Below are positions 1 through 9,760 of a stretch of 64,000 nucleotides of DNA, in pieces (position 1 is the stretch's first letter; the number at the start of each line of letters is the position of its first letter). The DNA comes from Conus ventricosus (lineage: Eukaryota; Mollusca; Gastropoda; Neogastropoda; Conidae). A model generated the notes under the pieces. It was given only the letters and a program-made list of their open reading frames with translations, was not told the origin of the DNA and ran no database searches. Both the position numbers and the translations under genes were made by a program. The stretch lies in assembly GCA_018398815.1 (NCBI GenBank), contig CM031604.1, forward strand, positions 49,352,539 to 49,416,538. Reading direction: 5' to 3'.

Positions 1-155
1 CGAAGATCAAGAGTTGTTACTAAGGTACCCTTGCAGTCCGTGCCATGTTGTACACACCTCCATCGAATGTTGTTAGGCTTGGTAACCTGTTTTGTGTAAA
101 TAAAACCGTCCAAGATCACTTTTTGTCCACCCTTATTACTAGATATGACTTCCAT
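1..155 (-). CDS. FLYWCH-type zinc finger protein, first coding exon (partial)
   Basis: Reading the minus strand from an ATG at 155-153 gives 51 codons, open to the window edge. The reading shows the FLYWCH signature: a Gly-Gly start, the F-I-Y cluster at residues 18-20, W32, C34 and C41, then a short hydrophobic/threonine strand. The closing His residues would lie beyond the edge. The ATG sits in a strong animal start context (GCCAGCCATGG), and a candidate splice acceptor (ATTTCAG) lies about 16 bases upstream, so a 5' UTR intron is possible. FLYWCH domains are zinc fingers found in host DNA-binding proteins and in MULE-type transposases of animals; which of these this is cannot be decided from one exon. 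The domain reading is direct from sequence; the gene type is unknown. Confidence 0.7.
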   Translation of the reverse strand, partial: MEVISSNKGGQKVILDGFIYTKQVTKPNNIRWRCVQHGTDCKGTLVTTLDL

Positions 156-411
156 GGCTGGCTCCTTGTATCTGAAATGAACCGATCACATTTCCTGAAC
201 ACTTGTCAGTAAAGCAAACGCTAATTTTAACAGTGCGAGTTTAAAGCGCGCCAATACTGCTGAGCGCGGCAGAACTGTGGAAAAGCATGTGCATTATTGA
301 CAGAAAAAGCACGTGCATTATTAACATCCCATGCCATGCTCCAATTACGTAGGTGTGTGTGTGTGTGTGTGTGAAATGGGGTGATAATGTAAAGGGTGAG
401 CTTGTTTATGT

Positions 412-414
<3 letters not shown>

Positions 415-474
<60 letters not shown>
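415..474. repeat. (CT)30 microsatellite
   Basis: Sixty bases of uninterrupted CT dinucleotides, flanked on both sides by GT-rich sequence. The apparent protein over it is pure Ser-Leu and is not a gene. Confidence 0.97.
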
Positions 475-480
<6 letters not shown>

Positions 481-518
481 TTGTGTGTGCGTGTGTGTCA
501 CACCATTAGGCCCTATTA

Positions 519-616
519 CCGGGTGCCATTTATTCCGGGTGCCATTTATTCCAGGTGCCTTATTTTCCGGGTGCCATTTTTTCCGATGCCATTTTTTCCT
601 GTGCCATTTTTTCCCG
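519..616. repeat. Short tandem repeat, about 17-18 bp unit
   Basis: Six to seven degenerate copies of a unit close to GGTGCCATTTWTTCC. It leads directly into the 121 bp tandem repeat that follows. Confidence 0.85.
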
Positions 617-621
617 ACCCC

Positions 622-890
622 GTATATCTATGAACAGGTAAAACGTGAAAATGGATGCCATGTAACAAATTTTCATCCTTGCCAATGTGCAATTTTCAGT
701 TTTCTTCTTGGCCTCCTAATGTAAAGCTGGTAGTTTCTACCTGTATATCTATGAACAGGTAAAACGTGAAAATGGATGCCATGTAACAAATTTTCATCCT
801 TGCCAATGTGCAATTTTCAGTTTTCTTCTTGGCCTCCTAATGTAAAGCTGGTAGTTTCTACCTGTATATCTATGAACGGGTTAAAACGTG
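622..890. repeat. 121 bp tandem duplication
   Basis: The string GTATATCTATGAACAGG recurs at 622, 743 and 864, an exact 121 bp period. The first two units are essentially identical over their length; the third diverges after about 25 bases. This is a recent tandem duplication. Confidence 0.92.
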
Positions 891-2006
891 ATATTTGCGC
901 TTGGTATGCTATCAGATGACTTTTGGCTGTGACATAAGAAAGGTCATTTGACTGCCTGACACAAAAATGTCCAACAGCCTTTATTCTAATTTATTTACTA
1001 TAACAATACCATTTTTATGACACACAAAAAACCCTGTTTCCATTAACTAGGACTAAAATTAGGTATAAATCATGACTGCTTCATGGGTAAAGGTAAAACA
1101 GGAGGATTTTTCTAAGACTGTTAGCTCAGTATGCCAGCAAAACTGATGAGAACAGCTGCCTTGCCATCATGTATGTACAGCACCCCATTAGAAAAAAAAT
1201 TTTAACTTTCTTCATGACAAATGATTTGTAACTATAGAGAAAGTGAGAAATGTGTCATTGGTGAATCATGTCTTTGATGAACAGCTGACTGCTATGTGGT
1301 TGCCCAGCAAATGTTCTTTTCTGTTGCTGGTTTCTGTTCTCTTCTCCGATGTTCTGTCTGTGGCACTGTTGGCACATCGCTTGTCAGGCTCCCCGTACAG
1401 AGCAATACCTGGGATTGCTCAGTCACTTAGTCACAGCACAGGAAGCTGTGAGTTATCCACCAGACACCTGACACTGAGTGACTTCGGAAGTGGTGACTGG
1501 TGCCTCTTCTGATTCACTGGTGTTTTGCGTTGTGTGTCTGTTGAAGAGCAGAGAGATCTTTGTTTCATTGGTCCTATGGCTTATGGTAAAAATTGTGTAC
1601 TCTGGCCATCGTGTATTTACCGTATGATCTCCTCTGCAAAAGAAGTAATGAAAAAGAAAATTGTACAAATATTTCAATATAGTTATTGGATTGGCGGTTA
1701 AGTGAGTGTGAATAGCTTTAGTTAAAAAAAAAAAGATGAAGAAGAGAGGGAAAGAACTTAACTGCAGATAAGCACAGGGAGGTAAAGTATTACTAATTTA
1801 CTTTCCTGTCTGTTGGCTCTGGTTTACCTTGTCTGTGTCAAAAAGTGAAAAATGCACTGATCACAATTGGAAGTATTGGTCTTGCTCCTTTAAGATTAAG
1901 TTCTGTTGTCACGACCGACCCCTGGAGGTCTGCCCTGACAGGATCGGTCTAGGTGGGAGTGAAGGGAGTGACTGACCTCACACGCTCCGCAAGAGACCAC
2001 ACAATA

Positions 2007-2150
2007 AAGCACTCCAACGCACACAACATGCACAATCACGATCAAGCACTCCAACGCACACAACATGCACAATCACAATCAAGCACTCCAACGCACACAA
2101 CATGCACAATCACAATCAAGCACTCCCGCACCCACAACATGCACGATTAT
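2007..2150. repeat. 37 bp minisatellite inside the LTR
   Basis: AAGCACTCC starts at 2007, 2044, 2081 and 2118, an exact 37 bp spacing. The same array is present in the other LTR (about 7247-7375), so it belongs to the element and not to the host locus. Confidence 0.93.
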
Positions 2151-2403
2151 AAATAAATATTTCGCCATACGACGCACATGATCACAATTACAGCATTCCA
2201 GCACATATGACAAATACACAATTATAAGGAAATATTTCCAGTATCGACCCTTTCTCACACCATGGAGTGCGTCCACATCCCTGCCCCTGCCAAGTCCGCA
2301 GGGAGCACCCTGTCGCACTAGGTGCTCCGAGCCGGGTTGGTTCTCGCAGGGATCGCCCAAAGCCGACACCCTCGACTCCCAAGCGGGCAGTGAAGAGCGT
2401 GTC

Positions 2404-2405
<2 letters not shown>

Positions 2406-2444
<39 letters not shown>
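2406..2444. repeat. Poly(G) tract of 39 in the LTR
   Basis: An uninterrupted G run on the plus strand, C-rich on the coding strand of the element. The sister LTR has a 28-base run at 7641-7668 at the same position, so the tract is a real part of the LTR, although its length may be mis-called. Confidence 0.9.
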
Positions 2445-2445
<1 letters not shown>

Positions 2446-3298
2446 GACGTAGCTGTTACTGGAGGTCCTGGACGGGGGTTCAGGCCGGCCAGTCAAGACG
2501 GCGGGCGTCTCTACCAGCCCACGGTCCCGACCAAGGCTGGCCTCGATCAGCGCGTGGCACCATCCCGTCCGTGGTCTCAGCCAGAACGTGGCCTCGACCA
2601 GTACGTGGCACCATCCAGATCGTGCTCCAGGTGAAGCCCCGGGAGGGGGGAGGACGTAGCTGGGAGGAGAGTCGAAGAGGAGGGAAAGAAGAAGGAAGGA
2701 GGAAGGAAGAAGGGTACAGCTACCCGTGGGTGACCCCGAAGAGGCGGGTCAAAGGACTCTCTCTACCCTCTGTCCAGTCGAGAGGACAGAGGCGAAGATG
2801 CGGAAACAGAAGAAATGATGTCCCTCTCCTACAGGCCGACTGCAGGAATTGAAAGTACTGACTGTACTTCGACGATAAGGTAAAGAACCAGGACTGGAGC
2901 AGGCGCCCCCAGAGACATCTTCCGCTCGAGTGAGAGCTAACCTCCCTCAGCAATGGCGGCCAACATGCCATGCTGCGTCACAGAGTGAGCATACTTCAAA
3001 CTAAAGAAACGAAGCACGTGCGACAGGTAAAAAGACAGGCGAGAGGCCGATAGACAGAAAGTTCGAGAGAAAGGTACCGGCCACCCGTTGAACTTGCAGG
3101 ATGAATAGCACGGGTGGTGGAATTGAGAGAGAGAGAGAGAAATCAAACCGAAGTTGAGCTGAACTATACCAAGGTGCAACCGCACCACAAGCCACACTAA
3201 GGGACGGGTACACGACGACAGCAACGACAATAAACAAATAAGTAATTCCGCCACCCTAGGTGGGTCGAACGTCGTAGGCCCGTGACAAACTCGTGACA

Positions 3299-3310
3299 AA
3301 CCCCCCTTCT
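3299..3310 (-). other. Polypurine tract of element 1
   Basis: Immediately inside the left LTR the minus strand reads AGAAGGGGGG and then TT before the LTR start TGTCACGAG. A purine run here is the expected plus-strand primer for reverse transcription and confirms that the element is coded on the minus strand. Confidence 0.75.
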
Positions 3311-3744
3311 AAAAGCATCTGTTTCTCTGAGATACAGTGCTCCTTTGAACCTTGACGCATGTGCAAACTCACACAATGGGACCGAACCCAACTCTCCGTG
3401 ATCGACAGAGTCGATGAATCCAATACAAACATTCCACGATAGAATCACACGGGGAAATACATAATACTACATTTATCAAACATTAAGCAAACCTTCCAAC
3501 CATGAAAGTAACAATCCGAACCATTGGTGATCACTACCGTTAACCTCACTGAAGTGACAACTGTCACTACACCTGATACAGAGACCCAAAAGGGGATATA
3601 ACCCTGGTTGAGGGGGAGTGTCCCTCTGACTGATTTTCCATATGCTAACTACGGAGCTCGGCTAAGATAGTCAGCATCCGTATTACAGGAAACCCTTGAT
3701 ATGACGGAAAGTGAACGCATGACTCTGCAGTTCCACTGCCTAAC
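3311..3744 (-). pseudogene. Element 1: tail after integrase, no RT detected
   Basis: On the minus strand this is the space between the broken integrase and the polypurine tract. In a Gmr1-like element it should hold reverse transcriptase and RNase H (about 2 kb). About 430 bases remain, with no YxDD-type box, no LPQG-like segment and no RNase H acidic motif in any frame I can read. The simplest reading is a deletion of RT-RNaseH. Confidence 0.6.
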
Positions 3745-4450
3745 TCATGAGTCGACGACTGACTGGCCGGATCCGGTCCAAGCACTGGAGAGGATAAAGA
3801 TCGCTCTCCAGTACAAACTTCCGGCCGTACTTCTTCTTGGGCACGCCAGTGCGCGTCCAAATCTGCCTGAGAGATTCAGCAACAGTAGGGCATCGATAGT
3901 CCTAAGCGGGACAGCCTCTGGGTATCGACTCGCAGATTCTACCACTACCGAAGTGTAGCGGTGACCGCGATCGGATGGAGGATTAATGGGTCCCACCAGG
4001 TCGACCCCAACCTTGCCGAATGCCTCCCCAACCAGTGGCACTGACCCTAGGGGAACACGCTTCAAGCGACCCTTAGGCGTTGCCCGCTGGCAGACATCGC
4101 AACTGCGGCAGTACTGCCTAACTGTGAGTTCATCCCTGGCCAAAAGAAGTCTTGTCTTACTCGCTCGAGAGTCGCTTGGAGCCCATATGACTGCCATGGG
4201 GGAATCGTGGGCCTGCCGGGAGAAACGATCCTCTCAAGCTTTGGGGAACACAAGCTGCTTGGCCACACGATCTGCCTGAGTGGAACCCTAAAGAGGATCC
4301 CTTGTGGAGCTTGAAGCTCACCTTGGCGTGTCGGGCAGACTGAGCGGGACGATCCACCAGTTGTCGCAGGCGTTGGACATCCAAGTCCCTGGCCTGAAGA
4401 CGGATAATGCTAGCAGGATCGGCCCTTGCCAGAACCTCGTCAGAGATCGG
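3745..4450 (-). pseudogene. Element 1 integrase remnant
   Basis: The N-terminal zinc-binding region ends in a clear CDVC pair at 4101-4090 followed by Q-R-A, as in Ty3/gypsy integrases. The first catalytic Asp lies in the string V-D-L-V-G-P near 4002-4000, followed by the usual aromatic/Ser-rich strand ending R-Y-P-E-A. The reading changes frame near 3880 and the second Asp and Glu of the DDE triad cannot be followed with confidence. The segment ahead of it carries the linker V-T-T-R-A-K-A and a Leu/Arg-rich helix. Integrase would join element cDNA to host DNA; this copy is broken by several frameshifts. Confidence 0.8.
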
Positions 4451-4599
4451 CTGGAGAACGGGACGCAATTCCTGTTCCTGCTTCTTAGCTTTGGCGCGTG
4501 TGGTGACTCCCACACACGCCTGTACGGGCAGATCCGTAGACCGGACTGACTGCGTCCGTCTGCGAAGGTGATAGTATTCCCTATGATAAGGGAAACAGA

Positions 4600-5011
4600 G
4601 GTCGACTCCACCGCGATGCCCATACTTCGCCACAGAAGTAGGGGGTGGAGATAGAAATAAGTACAGAAGGACGGGTGGAGGTAAAACCAGCCTCCAACCC
4701 GCACACATCATAACTAGCGCCCCGCCGGCCTTAGGGGAAACTAAATCCTTATCCACAAAGAGTGTTGATGCTCCCGAATCCCTGATGGTGTCGACTAAGG
4801 ATGAACCAACAACAGAAAGAAACACTGGACACTCTGTTCCACCAGAAGCTTGGATGGACCCCACGTTAGCCGAGGCGCGAGGATGCTGGAAAGGACTAGC
4901 CCCATGACTACCAGCGGCTTTAGGGCAATCTTTCCTAATGTGGCCGGGACGACCACAAAGAAAACAAAATCGAGGCGCTGAAATCCCCGATGAACTGCCT
5001 GCCTTGTTCAC
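4600..5011 (-). pseudogene. Element 1 nucleocapsid knuckle and protease remnant
   Basis: A retroviral-type zinc knuckle CX2CX4HX4C lies at 4966-4925 (C16, C19, H24, C29 of the local reading). About 50 residues later the aspartic protease box D-S-G-A-S begins at 4780, where the canonical form is D-T/S-G. After a further frameshift the reading meets the pre-integrase linker without passing any RT, so protease and integrase are adjacent. That adjacency is expected of Gmr1-like elements and not of standard Ty3/gypsy order. Confidence 0.82.
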
Positions 5012-5477
5012 CCCACTAGCAGTTGTCGGCGCCTTATTGCTACTAAATCCTGTGGAGGGCTCTCTCGTATCTGGGCGATGCCATAAGCCCTGCGAGCTTC
5101 AGCAAACACCTCAGCTGTGTGAATCGCAGCCGCGAAATCCTGAGGTGCTGTCTCGCCTATCCGGATCCTCAACTCTGGGGACACAGTGTTGGTGAGCTGT
5201 TCAATGAGGATCAGATCCTCCAGCTCCAACTTAGCTAACTGACGCCAGTACCTAGCGTTTTGCGCAGCCTATCACCAAACTGCACGAAGGTCTCATCATT
5301 ATTCTTCTTCATGGACCTAAACTTCCTCCTGTAGGTCTCTGGGGTAAGGTGGAAACGCTTACGCAGAGCCAACTGCATGTCTGCATAAGACGCACCTTCA
5401 TTTAGAGTGAGCACACACTCCCTTGCAGCACCAGATAATCCAGAAAAAAGGTGCATAGCCTTTTGCTCCTCAGACAA
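5008..5477 (-). pseudogene. Element 1 gag, SCAN-like capsid segment
   Basis: Two frames joined by a frameshift near 5232 give a helix-rich segment that resembles the SCAN domain: A-L-R-K-R-F followed by L-T-P-E-T-Y-R-R-K-F-R, then F-V-Q-F-G-D-R-L, then L-E-D-L-I-L-I-E-Q-L with P-E-L, and an Ala/Glu helix at the end. Vertebrate SCAN domains are held to derive from the capsid of Gmr1-like retrotransposons, which is the basis for naming the clade. The protein would form the particle shell around element RNA. Confidence 0.75.
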
Positions 5478-5639
5478 TTGGTATGAACGAGCAACCTTGT
5501 CGAATGCTCTAAGAACATATCAATGTCCTCACTAGGTCTGAACTCTGGAAGCTTTAACTTTGGGCCTCTAACTCTATCACCTGCCTGGTGATTAACCCCT
5601 GGTTTACAGAAGCGGGAGGCCGCGAAAGAAGTTGTTCCA

Positions 5640-5945
5640 TCTCCTCCCTACGCAGAGCCTCCATCCTGTCTAGTTCTTCCCTACGGAGGGCTTCCTGCCT
5701 GTCAGCCTCCTCCCTACGCTGAGCCTCCTGTCTAGCAGCCTCCTCCCTACGCTGAGCAGCCTCCTCCCTACGCTGAGCCTCCTGTCTAGCAGCCTCCTCC
5801 TACGCTGAGCAGCTTCTTCCTTACGAAGGGCCTCCTGTCGGGCAGCCTCTTCTCTGCGCAGCATAGCCTCTTCCCTATGCATAATCTCCTGTCTGTCAGT
5901 CTCCTCTCTGCGCAGAGCCTCCATCCTGTCTAGCTCTTCCCTACG
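5640..5945. repeat. ~30 bp repeats coding the gag coiled coil
   Basis: The plus strand carries repeated CTCCTCCCTACGCTGAGC units with small variants, spaced about 30 bases. They encode the Arg/Glu heptads of gag on the other strand. Unit losses and single-base gaps here explain several of the frame changes. Confidence 0.85.
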
Positions 5946-6454
5946 GAGCCTTGCCTCTTCCCTACGCAGAGCTTCTGCCTTGCAGCCTCTTCACTACGCT
6001 GCCGCTCCAGAAACATCAGGACGGAGGTGATGTCCTGGGCGGGGTTCACCACTCCCGACACGGGAGGATGACCCGTCTGACCCGTCCCTTGGGTCTCGAC
6101 TTTCCCATAAGGAAAGTCTTCTGGGGCATGCCCCTTACGTGGGGAAGCCTGGAGAGGAGAAGGTTTCGGTCTCTGCGACTCAACAGAAGCCAAGTTGCTT
6201 CGCTATACTCTGACGCTTCCGAGCGGAAGTGCCAGTCGGGGTCTCGACAGGAGACCCCCCAGCGAAGAGGTAGTAAAAGTACTCACTGGACTACCTGCTA
6301 CAGCACTGGAATAGGTAGAAGTTACCGTAGTCGAAGTACTGGTACTAATAGTAGGGACTACAGTAACATTTTGAATACCCTTCTTCTTCGACGCACGCGT
6401 CGCCATACACCAGCGCCGGACGTTGCCATGACAACAATATCTACAGTTTTCCAA
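5640..6454 (-). pseudogene. Element 1 gag N-terminal part with Arg/Glu coiled-coil repeats
   Basis: From a likely start near 6454 or 6406 the minus strand reads a Ser/Thr-rich N-terminus. It then enters a run of R-R-E-E-A-A-R-Q-E-A type repeats between 5945 and 5640, encoded by near-identical ~30 bp DNA repeats. Such a stretch predicts a long charged coiled coil. The reading frame is interrupted at least three times. Start choice is uncertain because both ATGs lack a distinguishing context. Confidence 0.65.
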
Positions 6455-6549
6455 ATACAGGGGAAAAACAATTCCACTAGAGAAAAAAAAACAAATATTT
6501 TAGGGGCGTGTGTATATGTGTGTATGTGTGTGTGTGCGTGTGTGCGGAC

Positions 6550-6708
6550 AAGTTCCGGCTGCTCCCACTCTGGCAACACCGCGCTCTACAGCACGAGCAA
6601 CAGTGCGGTGGGGCTCACGAAAAAAAAACAAAACAAAAACTATGTCCGGCTGCCCCCACTCTGGCAACACCGCGCTCTACAGCACGAGCAACAGTGCGGT
6701 GGGGCTGG
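6550..6708. repeat. 92 bp tandem duplication in the element 1 leader
   Basis: The block from CCCACTCTGGCAACACCG to CAGTGCGGTGGGGCT occurs twice, starting near 6564 and 6656, a spacing of 92 bases. Both copies contain an inverted GCACGAGC/GCTCTAC-rich core and are separated by A-rich linker. It lies between the primer site and gag, that is, in the untranslated leader. Confidence 0.85.
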
Positions 6709-7124
6709 CCGGAAAAAAAACAAAAAAAACCTAGCAGACGGAATCCGGAGAGAGGAAAAAAAAAACACTAGCGTCCGTTGCACCCCCTGTACTCAACAAC
6801 CCGGTAGAGAAAAAAAACAAGAATTGGCTAAATACAAAACAGGAATGGAAGACTGAGCGGCAACAGAAGGGCAAGACTTACGGCCGTGCCTGCGTGAGGT
6901 ATCCGGCGGAAGGAGGTCTGGAAGCGGTCGACCCTCCTGGTCTCACCTCGACCCCCGAGTCACGCCGGATGTTCCCTCAGGCCACCAAAAAGACTCCCTT
7001 CACTCTAGAGTCACCCAGCCAACCACCCACGAACAAACACGACAAACTGACTAAACATATACAAAACAGACAAAACTAAACAGGTACTCTGCGAAACGAG
7101 AGAGAGACAGCCAGAGCCCCTCAC

Positions 7125-7142
7125 ATCCCGGACGAGCCCCCA
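7125..7142 (-). promoter_or_regulatory. Primer binding site, tRNA-Pro type
   Basis: Four bases inside the right LTR the minus strand reads TGGGGGCTCGTCCGGGAT. This is an exact 18-base complement to the 3' end of animal tRNA-Pro including the added CCA, and is the same primer sequence known from murine leukaemia virus. It fixes the coding strand and marks this LTR as the 5' LTR. Confidence 0.93.
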
Positions 7143-7146
7143 CAAT

Positions 7147-8522
7147 TGTCAGGACCGACCCCTGGAGGTCTGCCCTGACAGGATCGGTCTAGGTGGGAGT
7201 GAAGGGAGTGACTGACCTCACACGCTCCGCAAGAGACCACACAATAAAGCACTCCAACGCACACAACATGCACAATCACGATCAAGCACTCCAACGCACA
7301 CAACATGCACAATCACAATCAAGCACTCCAACGCACACAACATGCACAATCACAATCAAGCACTCCGCACCCACAAATGCACGATTATAAATAAATATTC
7401 GCCATACGACGCACATGATCACAATTACAGCATTCCGCACATATGACAAATACACAATTATAAGGAAATATTTCCAGTATCGACCCTTTCTCACACCATG
7501 GAGTGCGTCCACATCCTGCCCCTGCCAAGTCCGCAGGGAGCACCCTGTCGCACTAGGTGCTCCGAGCCGGGTTGGTTCTCGCAGGGAGTCGCCCAAAGCC
7601 GACACCCTCGACTCCCAAGCGGCAGTGAAGAGCGTGTCCCGGGGGGGGGGGGGGGGGGGGGGGGGGGGAGACGTAGCTGTTACTGGAGGTCCTGGACGGG
7701 GGTTCAGGCCGGCCAGTCAAGACGGCGGGCGTCTCTACCAGCCCACGGTCCCGACCAAGGCGTGGCCTCGATCAGCGCGTGGCACCATCCCGTCCGTGGT
7801 CTCAGCCAGAACGTGGCCTCGACCAGTACGTGGCACCATCCAGATCGTGCTCCAGGTGAAGCCCCGGGAGGGGGGGAGGACGTAGCTGGGAGGAGAGTCG
7901 AAGAGGAGGGAAGAAGAAGGAAGGAGGAAGGAAGAAGGTACAGCTACCCGTGGGTGACCCCCGAAGAGGCGGGTCAAAGGACTCTCTCTACCCTCTGTCC
8001 AGTCGAGAGGACAGAGGCGAGATGCGGAAACAGAAGAAATGATGTCCCTCTCCTACAGGCCGACTGCAGGAATTGAAAGTACTGACTGTACTCTCGACGA
8101 TAAGGTAAAGAACCGGACTGGAGCAGGCGCCCCCAGAGACATCTTCCGCTCGAGTGAAGAGCTAACCTCCCTCAGCAATGGCGGCCAACATGCCATGCTG
8201 CGTCACAGAGTGAGCATACTTCAAACTAAAGAAACGAAGCACGTGCGACAGGTAAAAAGACAGGCGAGAGGCCGATAGACAGAAAGTTCGAGAGAAAGGT
8301 ACCGACCACCCGTGAACTTGCAGGATGAATAGCACGGTGGTGGAATTAGAGAGAGAGAGAGAGAAGCAAACGAAGTTGAGCTGAACTATACCAAGGTGCA
8401 AACCGCACCACAAGCCACACTAAGGGACGGGTACACGACGACAGCAACGACAATAAACAAATAAGTAATTCTGCCACCCTAGGGGGTTCGAACGTCGTAG
8501 GCCTCGTGACAAACTCGTGACA
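7147..8522 (-). repeat. LTR of element 1 (5' LTR on the coding strand)
   Basis: This 1376 bp sister of 1907-3298 has the same 37 bp array, poly(G) tract and inverted ends. A promoter driving the element on the minus strand should lie here, but I cannot point to a certain TATA box. Confidence 0.95.
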
Positions 8523-8527
8523 TCTGT

Positions 8528-9233
8528 AATAGAGGCACAAAGGACTTAAAAGAAGTAAGTTTGGATATTTATTAAGGAAATATTTATGGGTTGTTTTTTG
8601 TACGTAGACCCCAAGAGAAAGATTCAACCAGGAATTTATCTAAATATATCAGTTACGAGAAAAGTTGTTGAATGCTTTCTGGAAGCATTACTTAATGGTT
8701 GGAAAACAGTTAAAAAAAAAAAAAAAAGGCTGTAATGTTTTGAAATCTTTTTCTCTTTTTTGTATCCATATTTCATAAGACTGATCTTGCTCATTTGACC
8801 CGCAACATGTGAATATAGCACTTTCTTGATCAAGGAGGAGTTGGAGTTCAGCCGCCGTGAGGTGAAGACGTGTTTTCATCATGCTCCTCTCTGTGACGAT
8901 ACAGCAAGTTACCTTCATGAATAGTTTGGAGGTGAAGCAATGTAAATTCTTTCAACAGCCTTGTGCAGTTCAGCAGTAGTAGACTTTTTTCAAATGTCTC
9001 TTTGAAAGAAAAAAAAACAGAGAATGTGGAAAGCGGAGTTCGGTGGAGAGGAGTGAGTGAGGGGTGGATAAACTTGAGTAAAGAGAGGGATTACTTCCCC
9101 TTTTCTCTTTGGATTGATGTTGTTGATGAGAGATGTGACTGGTGTGGGTATCTCAGGTCCATGCCGTTTAACTGAAACTGGTAAAGATGAGATGTGTGTG
9201 TGTCTGTATGTGTGTGTGTGTGTGTGTGTGCAG
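8528..9233. other. Sequence between element 1 and the first host exon
   Basis: AT-rich, with a poly(A) run near 8711-8727 and a GT microsatellite at about 9195-9230 directly before the splice acceptor. No coding signal is evident. It is probably intron of the plus-strand gene. Confidence 0.5.
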
Positions 9234-9385
9234 CCTCAGACATTGCGCCCAAGAAACAGCTGATGAACGAGGACAGGAGGTGGGAGAGACAGAGGGAGCG
9301 AGAGAGAGAGCGGAGCAGGGGAAGGGGAAAAGATTTTGGCGCACACAATTCTTCCTATGTGCAGGCAGATGACGATCACCCACAG
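9234..9385 (+). CDS. Internal exon of an unrecognised host gene
   Basis: A GT-rich tract ends in the acceptor TGTGCAG at 9227-9233, and the exon closes at CACAG with the donor GTGAAT. It enters with two bases of a split codon and leaves at a codon boundary. The reading is highly charged: a Lys/Asp/Arg-rich part, an Arg-Glu run, then a mixed end with Y-V-Q-A-D-D-D-H-P-Q. The exit phase matches the exon at 11980, so the two join without a frame change. No domain is recognised. Composition and position suggest a disordered intracellular region. Upstream exons must lie further left, so element 1 may sit antisense in an intron. Confidence 0.6.
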
Positions 9386-9708
9386 GTGAATTGGTGTCTT
9401 TTGTACCATGACCATGTGTGTCGGGTTATATTCTTTTTCTTTTAATGTGTGTGTGTGTGTTTGTATGTATGAGGGGAGGGGGAGGGGGTGAGTTGAGTCA
9501 AGAAGGAAGAGATATGGAGGCTAGAGTTATCTGTTCTACCTGAATGAAGCTTTGTAAATGAAAATACCCAGTTATCATTATTATCATCATCATCGTCATA
9601 CTAATCAGTCAGAATAAAAACCTGTTGGTAAGCGCTCATCTTGCGCTGACTTGAATGAAGGTAAGTCATTGCTCGTTCATTTTTGTTGTCCTGAGTGTTT
9701 TGTATCTT

Positions 9709-9760
9709 GCCTGAAGAAGACCTAAGAGGTCGAAATGCGTCGTGTTTTGTCTTGTGGTTC
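9709..9760 (+). repeat. Dispersed CTGAAGAAG-stem-CGAAA motif, copy 1
   Basis: GCCTGAAGAAGACC, a short loop, then GGTCGAAATGCGTCG and GTTTTGTCTTGT. GACCT and AGGTC form a 5 bp stem. Related copies occur on the minus strand at 42952-43003 and, degraded, at 58327-58385. It is probably a tail or structural motif of a dispersed repeat family. Confidence 0.6.

Larger units (their letters stand above)
156..1901. other. Intergenic or intronic sequence, no convincing gene
   Basis: AT-rich sequence with several low-complexity and tandem stretches listed separately. Open frames here (for example at 1243-1512) have no domain, splice or compositional support. It could be intron of the plus-strand gene whose exons appear at 9234 and 11980, because an upstream exon of that gene must exist somewhere to the left. 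Confidence 0.5.
1907..3298 (-). repeat. LTR of element 1 (3' LTR on the coding strand)
   Basis: This 1392 bp repeat matches 7147-8522 nearly throughout, with the inverted termini TGTCACGA and TCGTGACA. It contains a 37 bp minisatellite and a 39-base poly(G) tract. Differences from the other LTR are mostly single-base insertions or deletions in short homopolymers, with few substitutions. Confidence 0.95.
1902..8527 (-). mobile_element. Gmr1-like Ty3/gypsy LTR retrotransposon 1, RT-RNaseH missing
   Basis: The element occupies 1907-8522 and is flanked by a perfect 5 bp target duplication TCTGT (1902-1906 and 8523-8527). The two LTRs begin TGTC and end GACA on the plus strand. The coding strand is minus: primer binding site next to the right LTR, polypurine tract next to the left LTR. 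In transcription order it carries a coiled-coil gag, a SCAN-like capsid segment, a CCHC knuckle, a protease and an integrase. Gmr1-like elements place integrase before RT, so RT-RNaseH should follow integrase, but only about 430 bases remain there and none reads as RT. The internal region (about 3.85 kb) is also short for the family. The LTRs are near-identical, so insertion was recent, yet the reading frame is broken many times. Clade assignment rests on SCAN-like gag and PR-IN adjacency. Confidence 0.9.

Noticed and set aside
3645..3860. Frame after integrase in element 1 as possible RT
   Set aside because: It lacks the catalytic DD box and other RT motifs; more likely shifted integrase C-terminus.
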